A stretch of DNA of 64,000 nt from Cryoendolithus antarcticus (Eukaryota; Ascomycota; Dothideomycetes; Cladosporiales; Cladosporiaceae), in assembly GCA_002077065.1 (NCBI GenBank), contig NAJO01000047.1, positions 269,974 through 333,973 on the forward strand, written 5' to 3'. Below are positions 34,092 through 45,532 of the stretch, one piece after another. The position numbers and the translations under genes were made by a program. A model generated the notes under the pieces. The model had not been told where the DNA came from and made no database searches. It saw only the letters and a program-made list of their open reading frames with translations. How positions within the stretch are numbered: position 1 is the first letter of the stretch; every line of letters begins with the position of its first letter.

Positions 34092-34610
34092 TCATCGTCC
34101 CAAAAAGCCCCACAGACTCCCACCAGCACCACCTTGCCCTTGCCTCGCAGCCTCCGTCTCAATCCAGCGCACCAAAAACTCCCTGCTCTTCAAATCACCC
34201 AGCTTACTGACCTTGCTCTCGATCTGCGGCTCCTGCCGATCGAAAGCCAGTAGAGTCGGAATCGAATTGATCATGTATCGCGTGCCAATGCCACCCACGC
34301 CACCCAGATCTGGACTGTCCATCTCGACTTCAGCGAAGGCCACGCCGCCTTGCTGTTCGCCAATGCCGTCCCTCTCAATGAGCTCCTTCAGCAGCGGAGA
34401 GACGACCTTGCATGAGCTACACCAATTGGCCATCCAGAATGTCAGGAGAGGCGTGCGACTGCTGGCAGACATGAGGAGTAGCGTCTGGAGCTCATCCTCG
34501 TTGCGAATGGTACTGGGGTGGATGCGGTTCTTGGCTAGTGCTGGCCGCAAGGTGCTGAAATGGCGGGAGGTGAGACCAACCCTCATGGTCTGCAGTGTTC
34601 GTAGTGACAT
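34092..34610 (-). CDS. Thioredoxin-like protein, probably mitochondrial
   Basis: 172 aa from ATG 34608-34610; this Met (MSLRTLQTMRVGLTSRHFST) starts an Arg/Ser/Thr-rich N-terminus without acids, typical of a mitochondrial presequence. Seen: thioredoxin fold with LLTFWMANWCSSCKVVSPLL, active site WCSSC instead of the common WCGPC, then VAFAEVEMDSPD and YMINSIPTLLAF with the cis-Pro (SIPT). The last 20 residues are Gly-rich. It would act in disulfide exchange or redox control; the changed active-site dipeptide should alter its redox potential. Divergent with the F-box gene at 34978. Confidence 0.85.
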   Translation of the reverse strand: MSLRTLQTMRVGLTSRHFSTLRPALAKNRIHPSTIRNEDELQTLLLMSASSRTPLLTFWMANWCSSCKVVSPLLKELIERDGIGEQQGGVAFAEVEMDSPDLGGVGGIGTRYMINSIPTLLAFDRQEPQIESKVSKLGDLKSREFLVRWIETEAARQGQGGAGGSLWGFLGR

Positions 34611-34977
34611 GATGGCGTATTCGACGTGGTATTCGTGGCCGAGTATGGGATCCCTCGAGTCCAAGGGCCCTTGCTCGTGGGATCTCATTGTGCTCCTGAA
34701 CCATGTCGAATGCGGAATGTACAGCCGGACGCACCGTACATGTATGGGACGCTGTTTGCTACATGTTACCTCACGTCAATTGGATCTTATCGCTACGCTG
34801 GGCCATTAATCGCTGAGGGGAGAAGGGTCAGATCGCACTCGTCAGACCGACTGCGGACCTTGTCACCTAAACGCATCGACGAGATCTGACGTGTCTACCG
34901 TTTGACTTCATCGCTGGCACAGCACCTCGCTACTGGCACATCCCTTTCAATGCCTGGGGACATCGGTCGCAGTCACC

Positions 34978-36664
34978 ATGAGCGATTCCATCCCTCGTCT
35001 ACCACCTGAGATGCTCTGTCACATCTTACAGAGCATTACCGATCCGTTCGATCTTGCGCAAGTCTGCTCGACCAGCAAGCAACTCTATCATGCGGCAACG
35101 CCGGCGCTTTACCGCGACATCACCATCGACATTGGCGCGCTGCTTAACACTGGTACCGCTCGATCTCTACTAACAAATCGTAGCTTGAGATACACTCGCA
35201 TATTGAGATGCCTCTCGGCTCGTGACGTCTTTCAGTGCCCCAGACCGCGCCCTTGTATGCCTGACCATCCACAACATCATCAACAATATACCGCGAAATC
35301 GCCTGCAGGAGCTGTAGTAAGTGATGAATACATGTACTGTGGCTTTGACGAAACGAGCACGATTGACACATCGGTCTAGCATTTCCTCCGACATCAGACT
35401 TGACAACACTATCATGGTGTGCATTCTCTCCTGGCAGTCGAGACTCCAGACTCTGGACGCCAGACTCGACAGCCCACTTCCAGCAGGCGACTACTTACGT
35501 TGTCTAGAAAGGCTGCACGTCCCATACTACCCCAATGTGTATCGCCACGAGAGGCTGCAGTTTACCGCAGCATTACGAGAAGCACCGCAGCTGCAGCACC
35601 TGAGTGTGGGCGACGCAGATAACGAGGCAGCTGGTGGTGCCGAACCGCTCTTCACATACGACTGGTTACCACCGAGACCTCTCAAATCGCTACGACTGAT
35701 CTCCACTGGGTATTCTAGCATCTCAAGTCGAATTGAGTGGCCATTTGATTTCACCAAGCTGGAGCATGTTGACTTGCACCAGTGCTTCGGTGTCTCGGAG
35801 ACGCTTTCGTCGCTTTGCGACTTGTACGAGTCCACACCTGCAAACCTTCGGTCTTTCTCGTTCGTTAGCGGCGACGATGATCTTTCATCCTGTATCTCAC
35901 TCCTGGGTCGGCTTGCACACGCCAGCCCCAAGCTGCTGAGTCTGGACGTCATCTACCATCGTGACTGGCATGATGAGCCCTGGTCCATGCACCTCTTGCT
36001 TGATCGCCCAAGCGCACTGACAAAGCTGGCATTGCTTCCTGGGACCTACAAGGCCCTTCCGGTAGTCCATGAAGACCTGTCAATGATCAGCGATTATCAC
36101 CGAGACCTACGAGACCTGATGATCAGCATTCCGATATCGAATTTATCGCCACCGGGCACGACTAACGTCTTCGATCAACTAACACCATATATCGATACCA
36201 TCGTCGCATTGCCGAAGCTTGACACAGTCACTCTGGTGAACATGCCAGTCGCATGCGGTGATGTATATCCCAAAGGTTTTGGCAACAAAGACCAATACGC
36301 CGAAGCCCTCCAGCCATACGGTATTGTCGACTTCGTGGAGGAGGACACTGCTTGGTACTACATGGCCTTACTGGACGATTGGGTGCGTGCGTTCGCCAAT
36401 CAGATCAATTGCAGACGTTTGAAACTTGAGTTGCCGCCACTCCGAACGCTGTCGATTGGCTCGAAGCACAGTGATTTCTCGGCGAACGATGGAGTGGGCA
36501 ATGTCATCAATGTTGGTCCGGCGACGTATGCGATCTCACCGTCTCGGAAGCCATTTGGCCACCCAGTGACGGAACCGAGCGCGAAGCCCGTAGCAGACAT
36601 AGGTGTAGTCCCGTACCAAATCAGGAGGACTTCGAGTACAGTCAACCAAGTCATACATATGTGA
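34978..36664 (+). CDS. F-box protein with apparent frameshift
   Basis: Classical F-box start: MSDSIPRLPPEMLCHILQSI at 1-20, then DLAQVCSTSKQLYHAATPAL and LYRDITIDIG. Reading continues in this frame to about 35235; after one extra base the neighbouring frame from 35237 gives APDRALVCLTIHNIINNIPR and LQEL, the expected continuation of this family, up to an intron 35317-35379 (GTAAGT ... GTCTAG), and then YISSDIRLDNTIMVCILS to the stop at 36662-36664. No intron removes the one-base shift. The second part is LRR-like in flavour (LKSLRLIS, LEHVDLHQC, LLSLDVIYH, LTKLALLPG). Probably a substrate adaptor of an SCF ubiquitin ligase if functional; with the shift, translation would end soon after the F-box. 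Could be a sequence error. Confidence 0.65.
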
Positions 36665-37767
36665 TTTCCTCTATGATGAATCAAGGTGGTGCTCTTAGGA
36701 GCCTCTACGGGCATGCCTTAGGGTTTCCTGATCTGAGCTGCGGGACTTCGACAGCAGTCAAACTATTGAACTGCGTTCAAGGAAGAAACAGCGATTTTGC
36801 GACTTGCTGTAGACTAGAGGCGTCATACGGCAACAATGTAGCCGTATATACTATACTCGTAAGTTACCGGACGACGTTTCTTCCACGGTAAGATTCAAGC
36901 TGTTGTGATGAGTGAGAGCGCTGACCAAAACGAGATAGGCGGAACAGACTTTTGAGGATTAGTGTAGTAGGAGGTGCGGAATTAGCACAGGAAAAGTGCT
37001 GGTTTCCAGGGGGATCGAATCTTGCGATGACTTTGCCGGAATATGACTGTGTCTAGACACGACTTATCCGTCAACGGCGAGCCTAGCAAAGACAGATGTG
37101 CGAGAAGGTCACGTCCTGGGTTGGCACCTCGAACGCAGATCTTCCGGCTCACGTTCATATTGGCTACCAAGAGGCAGCTCGATAGCCTTGTCGATGCTGT
37201 ACCACATGCTTCCCGCTCGAGAACGCCGAAATTGCGGATCGTCTGTCCTGCGGGTCTTGGCACAGGAACTCGTTTCGCACCAACTCAGCCTTGCATGACA
37301 GTTGCCTTGTCTCTTCTGCGCTGATCGCGTGAACGTCACTTATCACACGGCAAACATCATTGGTGGCGCAACAGCATGCGGCATGTCGGTCGAGGCAAGC
37401 TTTTGTCCATCACATTAGTCCGTCTAGCTACAGCCGACCGACGCAGCGCTTGGCGGGGTCAGGACAGATTCCTGTGATCAAGAAGCCACACCGATTTTCT
37501 CTTTGCTGCTCGTCTCTTCTTGCGACAGACGCTTCGCCGCGGGCCTGATAAGCCGACTCACTTCGAACATTTTAACCTCAAACCCGCTCCCCGCTGCGGC
37601 AGTCTGGCTCTCCTTTCAAGATACACCAGTATTGGAAGCCTTCCTGTGTTCGGATGATAGCGAATATCATGACAGTGATCAGCTACGAGGCTGATACGTT
37701 GGAGGACTTCGTACGGAGTTAGTAGTCGCTGCGGTCCGAATGTGTCCTTGTGAGTGTAGATGGCTCT
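36665..37767. other. Gene-free stretch
   Basis: 1.1 kb. Short open frames on both strands without recognisable sequence; nothing supported. Confidence 0.5.
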
Positions 37768-38840
37768 TCATTGAAGGTGTAGAACCGAACATCCGAGCAC
37801 AGTCACTCCAGCCAGCCACACCATTGCTGCGCAGATCGTCAAGAGCGACGGACAATCTTCGAGCGGACGTGCGATCCTGGATCTTGCGCCCGCTAGGGCA
37901 GTCACCGTAGGTGTTATCGACGCCGAGGATGAAATTGTTGCAGAGAAGCTTATACTTGCAGAGGAACTTGTACTTGCAGAGGAAGTTGTACTTGCAGAGG
38001 AGGTCGTCGTCGCCGAGGTAGACACCGTCGACGAGGAAGAAGCCACCAAAAGCAAGGAAGTCGCCACTGAAGTTGCAGTACTCGCCGAGGAAGACGGATT
38101 CCCGGAGGAAGATGAATCCGAGCCGGAAGGCGTTGCACTGAACGAGTCCGGGCCGATGCACGTTCCCAAGCAATTGTTGGCTGATGTTGAGTCGATCTTG
38201 AGTATGCCACCCTGCCCGTGACCGCCATCGGTAACATCTGGGTAGCGGATTGGTACTCGGCCGCAGGTCTTGCATCTCGATCTCGGGCCTGTAAGTATCT
38301 CGTAGAGAAGATCTCGGGCTTGAGCAAGCGTGATCGGGTCCGTGTTGTTGTTCGCAGCGTCCCCTTCACTGGTCGCTTCCGTGAACACACATATGCCCAC
38401 TTAGCGTCAGCGGGAATGCTCTCCCCCGAATCCGAGATAGGAATGTACTCACTGTCGTCCTCTAGGTTCGGCTTGTCTAGACTGAAGGTCACTGATCCGC
38501 CCGCGCTCACCAGGCCGAGTCCTACTCCAGCGCTGAGTGTAACCGTGACGTAGCCTGTTTCTGCCTTTGGCTGGCATATGATGTTCTCACCTGGTAGATA
38601 GGTCGTGTCATCTGGTTTTGTAGTTGTAGTCATGGCGAGCAAAAGGGTGCCCACCACAGTGAGGCCACGGTCGTTCCTCACCGGGTAGAGAGACGGAATG
38701 CAGTTTGGAGAAAAGCCGATGTTGTTCCCTGCCGTATAGCAGCTCTGTTTGCCGCTTTCTCGTTTCGCAACAGGACTGGCAGCCCTGCTGAGGTCGATCA
38801 GAGCAAGCCATAATAAATGGCGATTGTAGAGCAGCAGCAT
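37768..38840 (-). pseudogene. Ser/Thr-rich secreted surface protein, frameshifted at a GT repeat
   Basis: ATG 38838-38840 starts a frame with a hydrophobic N-terminus (MLLLYNRHLLWLALIDLSRA, signal-like), then a domain with SCYTAGNNIGFSPNCIPSLY and YVTVTLSAGVGLGLVSAGG. Near 38390-38400 the coding signal leaves this frame at DAKWAYV and continues in another (TEATSEGDAANNNTDPITLA, then LAQARDLLYEILTG, CKTCGR). The switch lies in a GTGTGT run, so a two-base expansion explains it. The C-terminus is Ser/Ala/Thr-rich with an 18-nt tandem repeat and ends in a hydrophobic segment (LLTICAAMVWLAGVTVLG), like a GPI signal. Not assignable to a family. As written, the second part is lost. Confidence 0.5.
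37938..38009. repeat. 18-nt tandem repeat, about four units
   Basis: Units of TTGCAGAGGAACTTGTAC and close variants at 37938, 37956, 37974 and 37992. On the minus strand each encodes six residues of Ser/Ala/Thr (STSSAS-like), expanding the low-complexity part of the surface protein. Confidence 0.8.
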
Positions 38841-40178
38841 ACTGTCGCTGGACCAGACAGGACGGAGAAAGCATACAAATGGAAGCAGATAGAAAGGCTG
38901 AACGGCAAGTACTGAAACGAACTCCCCTTGCTCATCAAATGAAGATGCCTCAAGCACTGCAAGTGCCCCCACCAAATCTGGAGCTGAGAGACACTGGTGC
39001 CTTAGGCGCCCTGCATGTACGCACCGAGACTCCAGGTCCTTTGCCATGCTGCAAGGCTACGTTGGAGATCCCTATAGAGCTTCCTTGGTAGCTCTCGCGC
39101 ACGGACCGGGTCCGCAGCAATCTCAATGCTGTCTCAGCCTTGCATGAGATCTGCCTTCTTTTCACACGCCACGCCCTTCGCCAGCGCAATCACACATGGT
39201 GGCGCTTTCCCATTCGACCATGAAGGGCAGAAATCTGCACGAGGCGAACGTCCAATAGTCTGATGCACGCAGACCGGTCAAGATCCGGGCGACATATCGC
39301 TCGTATTTCAGGGTCACCATGATCGTATCTTGCACCGAACGCTCGCCGAAGAGCTCGTTGGCGGTCCATGAAATCTGGCAGATATATCAATGTCTTAATC
39401 AAACTCAACGCAGTGGCGTCTTCACCAGCCGAGCTGTCGCTGTACCTACCCGGTGGGCCGCAAACGCAACTTGGAAGCTGCAGAGTCGTTGGTATATGAG
39501 TCCTGGAAATGCGCGATGTTGCAGGGGAGTAGCTGGCCAACAGTGATAAGGTGTCAGCAATGGCATCTCTTTCCTTTTGCTAGTGCTCGTGGTGTTTTAG
39601 GTCCCGCGTTCGAGCCCAACGACTCCTGGAAGCCGCAGAGGGTCCTTCCATTGGTCGGGCATAATGCCTTTGGCAATGATTTGATTATCATCGTTTGAAG
39701 TCCACCACTTTCATCAGTACGTATGAAGCTGCTTCGACCACTCATAGTCAGATCAGTGTAATGGTCGCAAGGAAGTGAGAAGGACGATCAGCGATGGGAT
39801 AGCTCTATAGATGTCTTCTTATAAATATCTTCTAGCAAATGCTTGTGAGTGCTTGACATTGCTTATCTGGAGTATGCGGTCGGATCGCCCGTCTTTGGGT
39901 GTGATGTGGGCTAAGATCATCAGGAACATCGGCATCGCGAAGCACAGCATCGTGAGCTGTCTCGCGGCATCACGTCAGCTTGCATGACGAGCTGCAATTG
40001 CTGCCAGCTTCAGACTTCGCGGAACCAAGATACCAACAAGATCGGGTTTCACTGACGAGAACATCTACCTGCACGACACTTAATGGGCGCTGGCGAACCT
40101 TGCCGCTCTTTCCTGTGAAGCACGATTCCTCATTCTGTAGATTTGGCCTTCATCAAAGATTACCAGCTCGAAGTCATC
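38841..40178. other. Gene-free stretch
   Basis: 1.3 kb with no supported gene. A short GTTCGAGCC at about 39609-39617 resembles a tRNA box B but no tRNA folds around it. The last 200 bp are the presumed promoter of the decarboxylase. Confidence 0.5.
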
Positions 40179-41402
40179 ATGGCGTCTCAACCAAATGACA
40201 CTCTCGACGGCAGCATGCTACCCTCAACCACACCTACAACCACCGCCGGTAAACCCCTTCCAGAAGACCATTTCTCAGCCGCAGCCACAACGCTCGACAG
40301 CCTTACCACCCAAGCTGGCGACCACGCCACCCCCCCCAAAGCTCACTTGCACATCCCAGGACACCACGACACAGCCCACTCACTCTTCCGCAGCGTCTTC
40401 CCCTATGACTCCCTCGCTAACCTCGAGGCCGAGTGGCACCTTGGGAACTATGTCATCGACCGCGGAACAGGCGAGAAGTCCTTCGAGCCCATGAGCGTGT
40501 ACGTCCGTCTGGGCATGCATCTGCTCTACTACGGCTCCGTACAGGCCAAAGCGCTGCAATCGCACCAGACTCAGGCATTGCTGAAAGCTCAAAGTGAGAA
40601 GATGGGCGCGCAGTATGATTCGCCCGAGTCGGTGGCGCATATTCAGCCGTTCATTGAGAGTTTTGAGTTGCAGGGGAAGTTGGGTGAGATGGTGGAGCCG
40701 GATCCGACGAAGTATCCGACTTTTAATGCTTTCTTTGCGCGGGAGATCAAATCTTCTGCTAGGCCGATCGCTGAGCCCGAAAACGCACTCGCCATCTCAA
40801 GTCCGGCGGACTGCCGTCTTACTGCCTTCCCTACCACAGACGCAGCGACAAGGTACTGGATCAAGGGCTTCGGCTTCACCATGGCGCGCTTGCTCGACTC
40901 CGATTCACTCGCAACAACGTTCACACGAGGAAGTATGGTCATCGCCCGCCTGGCACCACAAGACTACCACCGCTGGCACGCACCAATCTCAGGCCGCGTC
41001 GAGTCCATCACCGAGATCCCGGGCACGTACTATACAGTCAACCCGCAAGCTATCAACGAGGCGGGGACACTGGATGTCTTCTGCGAGAACCGCAGGTCTG
41101 TGATGCTTGTACGCCCAACTTCCAACCCGAATTCGCTGGTGGCAATCATTGCTGTTGGCGCGATGCTGGTGGGCAGTATCAAGTACAATCCTGGTATTGC
41201 TCCAGGAGCGGAAATTCAGAGAGGGCAATGTCTGGGTGCGTTTTACTATGGTGGCAGTACGGTCATCACGCTATTCCCGCCGGGAGCGGCTGTGTTGGAC
41301 GAGGACCTGGTGGCAAACTCTACAGTTGATGAGGCAGATACGGCGAAGAACTGTGAGACCTATGTCAAGGTCGGATGGAGAGTCGGGCAAGCGGTGGTGT
41401 AG
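40179..41402 (+). CDS. Phosphatidylserine decarboxylase-family protein
   Basis: Pyruvoyl-dependent decarboxylase of the PSD family. 407 aa, one exon; ATG 40179 is the first Met after a short upstream frame and begins MASQPNDTLDG. Seen: YPTFNAFFAREIKSSARPI, SSPADCRLTAFPT, FTRGSMVIARLAPQDYHRWH with the family HRxHxP element, AVGAMLVGSIKY, and GGSTVITLFPPGA: the GGST motif (Ser360) is the self-cleavage site that creates the pyruvoyl group, in place of the LGST of classical PSD. No membrane segment or mitochondrial presequence and no C2 domain, unlike Psd1 and Psd2. PSD-like proteins with GG-S-T/S include enzymes that decarboxylate amino acids, so the substrate need not be phosphatidylserine. Confidence 0.88.
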   Translation: MASQPNDTLDGSMLPSTTPTTTAGKPLPEDHFSAAATTLDSLTTQAGDHATPPKAHLHIPGHHDTAHSLFRSVFPYDSLANLEAEWHLGNYVIDRGTGEKSFEPMSVYVRLGMHLLYYGSVQAKALQSHQTQALLKAQSEKMGAQYDSPESVAHIQPFIESFELQGKLGEMVEPDPTKYPTFNAFFAREIKSSARPIAEPENALAISSPADCRLTAFPTTDAATRYWIKGFGFTMARLLDSDSLATTFTRGSMVIARLAPQDYHRWHAPISGRVESITEIPGTYYTVNPQAINEAGTLDVFCENRRSVMLVRPTSNPNSLVAIIAVGAMLVGSIKYNPGIAPGAEIQRGQCLGAFYYGGSTVITLFPPGAAVLDEDLVANSTVDEADTAKNCETYVKVGWRVGQAVV

Positions 41403-41731
41403 GGTCTTCCTGCCTCTCAAGACTCGGAACTACCGATGCAGACTACCTCTACAGGTTGCGCTGGCAAGGGTCACGCCCAGCGGTTTACAAGCGCAGCAGC
41501 GAGCTGCTCACGAAGTGGCGATGCCGTCGTCGAGTGTCATAGTGTTTCAGTGATAGCTTCTACACCGCCGCTGACGCAAGCAAGGTGCTACGACGGCGTC
41601 GGTGGGCGATGCAGCTGTATCTGTATACTCACTGCCTATGAACACTACCCGCTTATATGAACGCTTTTCCGGTAGCAGCATGCTGGCACGCGTGACACGT
41701 TCCCAATAGGCTGCAGATCCGGCCCAATGCC
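41403..41731. other. Intergenic between convergent genes
   Basis: 329 bp between the decarboxylase and glucosidase I stops. Nothing recognised. Confidence 0.6.
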
Positions 41732-44294
41732 CTAAAGCTCATCACGCCCTCCCTTCTTCCCACTCAGATCCGGCATCGCAATGACCTTCACGATCAGACT
41801 CGTCCAGCCCGTAAAGTGCTGCGTTCGCTGTCCTTTGCCAGTCTCAGGGTCGTACTGCTCCCATGCAAAGCCAGTCTCCTCCCACGAGTTGTAGATGGTG
41901 TTGATCAAGTTGCTGCGAAGGGCAGTGTACATTGTCGCAGCGCGCTTCTGGTGTGGACCGGAGGTCTCGGCGAGGGACTGTAGGACGATGTCAGTTTGAG
42001 GGAAGTTCATCTTCTTGCACAGGCCAGGATGCGACTTACCAACAGCTCTTTCACGATAAGATAATTGAGTGGCATCCACACCGGCCCTCTCCAGTAATTC
42101 TCGTCCGTCCCATAGAAGTCATCCTTCAGACTCAGACTTCGGATGCCAAATGGACTCCACAACTCCTGCTCATCAGCGATCAAATCCAACACAGCAGCAA
42201 GATGCTCATGCTTGGGCCCCATCAAGCCAGTCATGAATGGGAAGATCGAGATGTATCCTTTGTGGCATACATGCACGCTCTCCTCATACTCATCCACAGT
42301 AGCATCGCAGTACGTCTTCGCGTTTTCGTCCCAATGCAGCGCATCGACGTTTGTTTTGATGGCTTCCGTGATCTTGGTGAAGCTCGCTTCGTCCTCGGTC
42401 TCGTCTAGAAAGCTGGCGATGCGCGTCATGGCGCGACTGAGCATGCCCATCCAGGAGATTAGGTCAGTATGTAGCTCGCCAGGATGCGGTGGCTGAGGCC
42501 GTGGGTAGTCATCTAAGCCTGAGGTGAGGACATGGCGCTCGCTGCGGCCGCGCCAGCGGTAGGCTTCCTTCTGTGAGGGTGCATCGCCGCGGCCATCGTA
42601 CGACTTCAGGTCGCCGATTTGGGTACGACGGTACCAGGCGAAGTGGCGTTTGAGGAGAGGGTATAGTGTGCGAAGCCATTGTTTCGTTGCTTTTGGGTCG
42701 TATGCGGCTGTAGTCAGGGGCTTCTGAGCGCTGCTACTTTCATCGCCGACGGCGAAAGCTTTGTCAAGAATGGCTTCGAGCACCATGAACAGGGTTGGAG
42801 GGTTAGCGTAGTGCGGATACTGGACCTGGAACTCGCCAGGCACTTTCGATCTGGCCTCGTTGCCCAGGATCTGCTCTCTTCCAATCCAGCCATCCTCGTC
42901 CATGAGGTTGAACCAGCTCGACAGAATCTGCATGACTAGCTCCGGGTCCCAGTCAAGAATCGGCAGTAAGTGGAAGCCTTCATCCCACAAGAAGCCTCGT
43001 GGAAAGAACGGTCTCGAAGGGATCGCAGTATACAGTTCGTAAGGTCCTTCGACCTTCTGCTGGTTACGGCCACGAGCTTCGGCAGTCTCGATCCAGAAGC
43101 CTTCGCTCTCCTCGTCGTACTCGCTAGCGTACGATCGATCGATGACTTGATCTCCTTGAAAGTAGCCGATGCCGCCGATCAGATTACTAAACAGACTCTT
43201 GGCGAAAGAAATGTACTTAGAGGCTGTAAAAGGTGCCTGTGGCTTCAGCACTTGAAGGTATTTATCATCGAATGACTTCTGCACAGCGGAGATGCGCTCG
43301 CCTATTGACCCCGCTGTGATTGATGGCTCTTGTGAAGCCGATGCGAAGATCACGTCGAACTCAAAGGCACCCTCGAAGACCTTCTGCACGAGATGGGAGT
43401 TGCCTTGGCCAGGATTGTTCTGGATCGTGTAAGTCTGCCATGGCGGTGGCATCTTCTCGGTAGTGTATTCTTCGACATATCCGTCGATCGTAGACTTCAT
43501 CGAGCTGAAAAGAATGGCTGGAACAATGCTTGGTCAGAATCAGCATGACTGGAGTGTCATAGAGCTCATGTCATGAACTCACGCTTCGCTTGCCATAGCG
43601 CTTCTTCCTGGATTTGTAGTGAGTGGACGAGTGTATGATCGAGTGGCTTGGCCTGGTACGATGCATGGCTGTGCATGGGGTGCGAGTTGCTACTGGGCTC
43701 TGTGACCTTCAAGACGAAGTCTCCAAGATCTGTCGACTGCCCTTCGATGATTACATCGCCTTCGAAGCCAATCTCCTCCCCGCTCTCAGCGTCTCTGACT
43801 TCTAGACTCCCCAAACCCTCCAGACCTACGTTCAACCAGACTGCAGTCTTGAGGGTCTGAACTCCTCCCTGACTGCCGCCCTGAGGCTCGGCATCCTCTC
43901 GCGGTGTTCCCTTCACTCTTGCTGCCCATGCTCCCGAGTCCAGCTTGACAAAACTCGTCTCCAGGTCTATACCATTGCCCGTATCGTATATAGTCTGTAC
44001 ACCTCCAGTCCGAGGGTCATAGGAATCCCAGCCATAGCCGGCCATGCCATCGTTTTGTTCGCATGTGTGTCGGATCGAGTTCTGGACCTTGCTGAAGTCT
44101 TCGACTCGTGCCCATAGTAGTGCTGTTGTCAGAGACTTGGGTATGCGTGGTCGTACTCCGAAGTATAGGTTCGGTTTGTACGGTCCCCAGAGGAGCGAGT
44201 CGTTGCTGGACTTGGTGAAGACCTCACTGCCTTCTTGTGCGGTTACTGAGCTTGCTGCCAGCAGCACGCCAATGCTCCATATCTTCCACGCCAT
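41732..44294 (-). CDS. CWH41: ER glucosidase I (mannosyl-oligosaccharide glucosidase, GH63)
   Basis: Removes the outermost alpha-1,2-glucose from Glc3Man9GlcNAc2 in the ER lumen, the first trimming step of N-glycosylation. Model on the minus strand: 44294-43583, 43517-42040, 41977-41732; 811 aa, usual family length. Seen: signal peptide 1-19 (MAWKIWSIGVLLAASSVTA), N-terminal beta-sandwich with LWGPYKPNLYFGVRPRIPKS and GYGWDSYDPRTGG, and the catalytic (alpha/alpha)6 barrel with FFPRGFLWDEGFHLLPILDW, SWMGMLSRAM, and FYGTDENYWRGPVWMPLNYL, plus the C-terminal GWTSLIVKVIAMPD. Introns have GTGAGT/CCAG and GTAAGT/CTACAG ends. Head to head with the MMTAG2-like gene, starts 242 bp apart. Works in the same pathway as the GH47 enzyme at the left edge. 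Confidence 0.96.
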
Positions 44295-44536
44295 GCTTGC
44301 TAGGAAGTGAATTTGTCCACTTGTCCAATGGCAAATGCTCGACTTTCGTAAGGTGGAGGTGTTCCGCCCCCACAGTCCGCCCCGCTCCGCTCCGCTGCTG
44401 CAGGTACAGCTTCTGGTTTCAACGTCTGCAGATCTTCCTCGGCTTCACTTGCCTTGTGAGATCACACGCTGCGTAAGGTGGTGTCCGGAGTTTTTGACAT
44501 CGAGGATAACGTCCAGCACCGCCCAGCACCGGTGCC

Positions 44537-45388
44537 ATGGACCTCCTTCAATCAGTCCGCAAGTCGGGCTCTCGTGGAGGCGTCAACTTCTCTTGGGATG
44601 CTGTCAAGACCGACACCCAGCGCGAGAACTACCTGGGTCACTCGCTCATGGCACCTGTGGGCCGATGGCAGAAGGGCAAAGATCTCAATTGGTATGCCAA
44701 GGCCGATGACGCCGACAAGACGCCTGAAGAGAGGGCAGAGTCGGCACGTATTGCGAGGAAGGAGGAGCTGAGAAAGGTGAAGGAGGCCGAGGAGGATGCG
44801 ATGGCGAAGGCGCTGGGTCTGCCTGTGCCGGACCGGGAAAATGCAAACTTGGTACCCATCGGAGATGCAGCGAGTCAGAAGATCATCAGCGAGGCGCTGA
44901 GAGAGGTGCTCAAGGATGAGGATGAGGACGAGGAAGGGCCGAAGCTTGGACTAAAGGGCACAGATGCGCGAAGGTCTCGCAGCCGAAGCAGAGGCGGGGA
45001 GCGGGATCGTGGGCAAGGAAAGGACCGGCGACGAGAGAAGCGCAAACACCGATCACGTTCAAGATCGCGCGATCGCGACAGGAAGCGAAGTCATCGCCAT
45101 CGTTCGAGGTCACGATCTCGAGATGTGAGAAGGAGCCATACGCATCGCTCGCGGTCGAGGTCAAGGTCGCGAGAGCACCGAAGGCGTTCGTCAAGGGATG
45201 ATAGGCGCAGTGATCACCTTGCACGAGAGCGAGAGACTAGGCAGGATTACAAGGTCACCGAACCACGAGCTCAACGCGCCTCCCATGGCAGATCGAGGAG
45301 TCGAGAGCGCATCGACAAGCCTCGGCGCTACAGTGACAGACGGAGCAGAAGCCGATCGCCTTACAGAGATGCAGAGCGCCGAAGATGA
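44537..45388 (+). CDS. MMTAG2-like (multiple myeloma tumour-associated protein 2-like) SR protein
   Basis: 283 aa, single exon, start in a GGTGCCATGG context. Seen: the conserved N-terminal block [20 protein letters not shown], then [20 protein letters not shown] and [15 protein letters not shown] (residues 1-55), the defining segment of the family. Then a Lys/Glu-rich helix ([20 protein letters not shown]), an acidic stretch ([10 protein letters not shown]), and from about 145 to the end an RS/RD domain with many [12 protein letters not shown] and HRSRSRSR units. RS domains mark nuclear proteins linked to splicing speckles; the exact role of this family is not known. The family call rests on the N-terminus. 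Confidence 0.88.
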   Translation: MDLLQSVRKSGSRGGVNFSWDAVKTDTQRENYLGHSLMAPVGRWQKGKDLNWYAKADDADKTPEERAESARIARKEELRKVKEAEEDAMAKALGLPVPDRENANLVPIGDAASQKIISEALREVLKDEDEDEEGPKLGLKGTDARRSRSRSRGGERDRGQGKDRRREKRKHRSRSRSRDRDRKRSHRHRSRSRSRDVRRSHTHRSRSRSRSREHRRRSSRDDRRSDHLARERETRQDYKVTEPRAQRASHGRSRSRERIDKPRRYSDRRSRSRSPYRDAERRR

Positions 45389-45532
45389 GGCGATCTTGAC
45401 GCATCCCCACGATTACATTCACCAAATCTCTGTTCTCGCCGATACAGTGGCTGCTCGATGGGCCCTCTCCCCAACAAGCCACCTCTGACTTTCTCCTGCA
45501 CACTCATCTACCGAGATTCCTCTAACACAAGC

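Noticed and set aside
13920..36664. Secondary-metabolite gene cluster
   Set aside because: No backbone enzyme (PKS, NRPS, terpene cyclase) or tailoring oxidases occur anywhere in the block.
37936..38010. CRISPR-like array
   Set aside because: Units are directly adjacent without spacers and lie inside a coding sequence; ordinary minisatellite.
39600..39625. GTTCGAGCC as a tRNA box B
   Set aside because: No box A or cloverleaf upstream.
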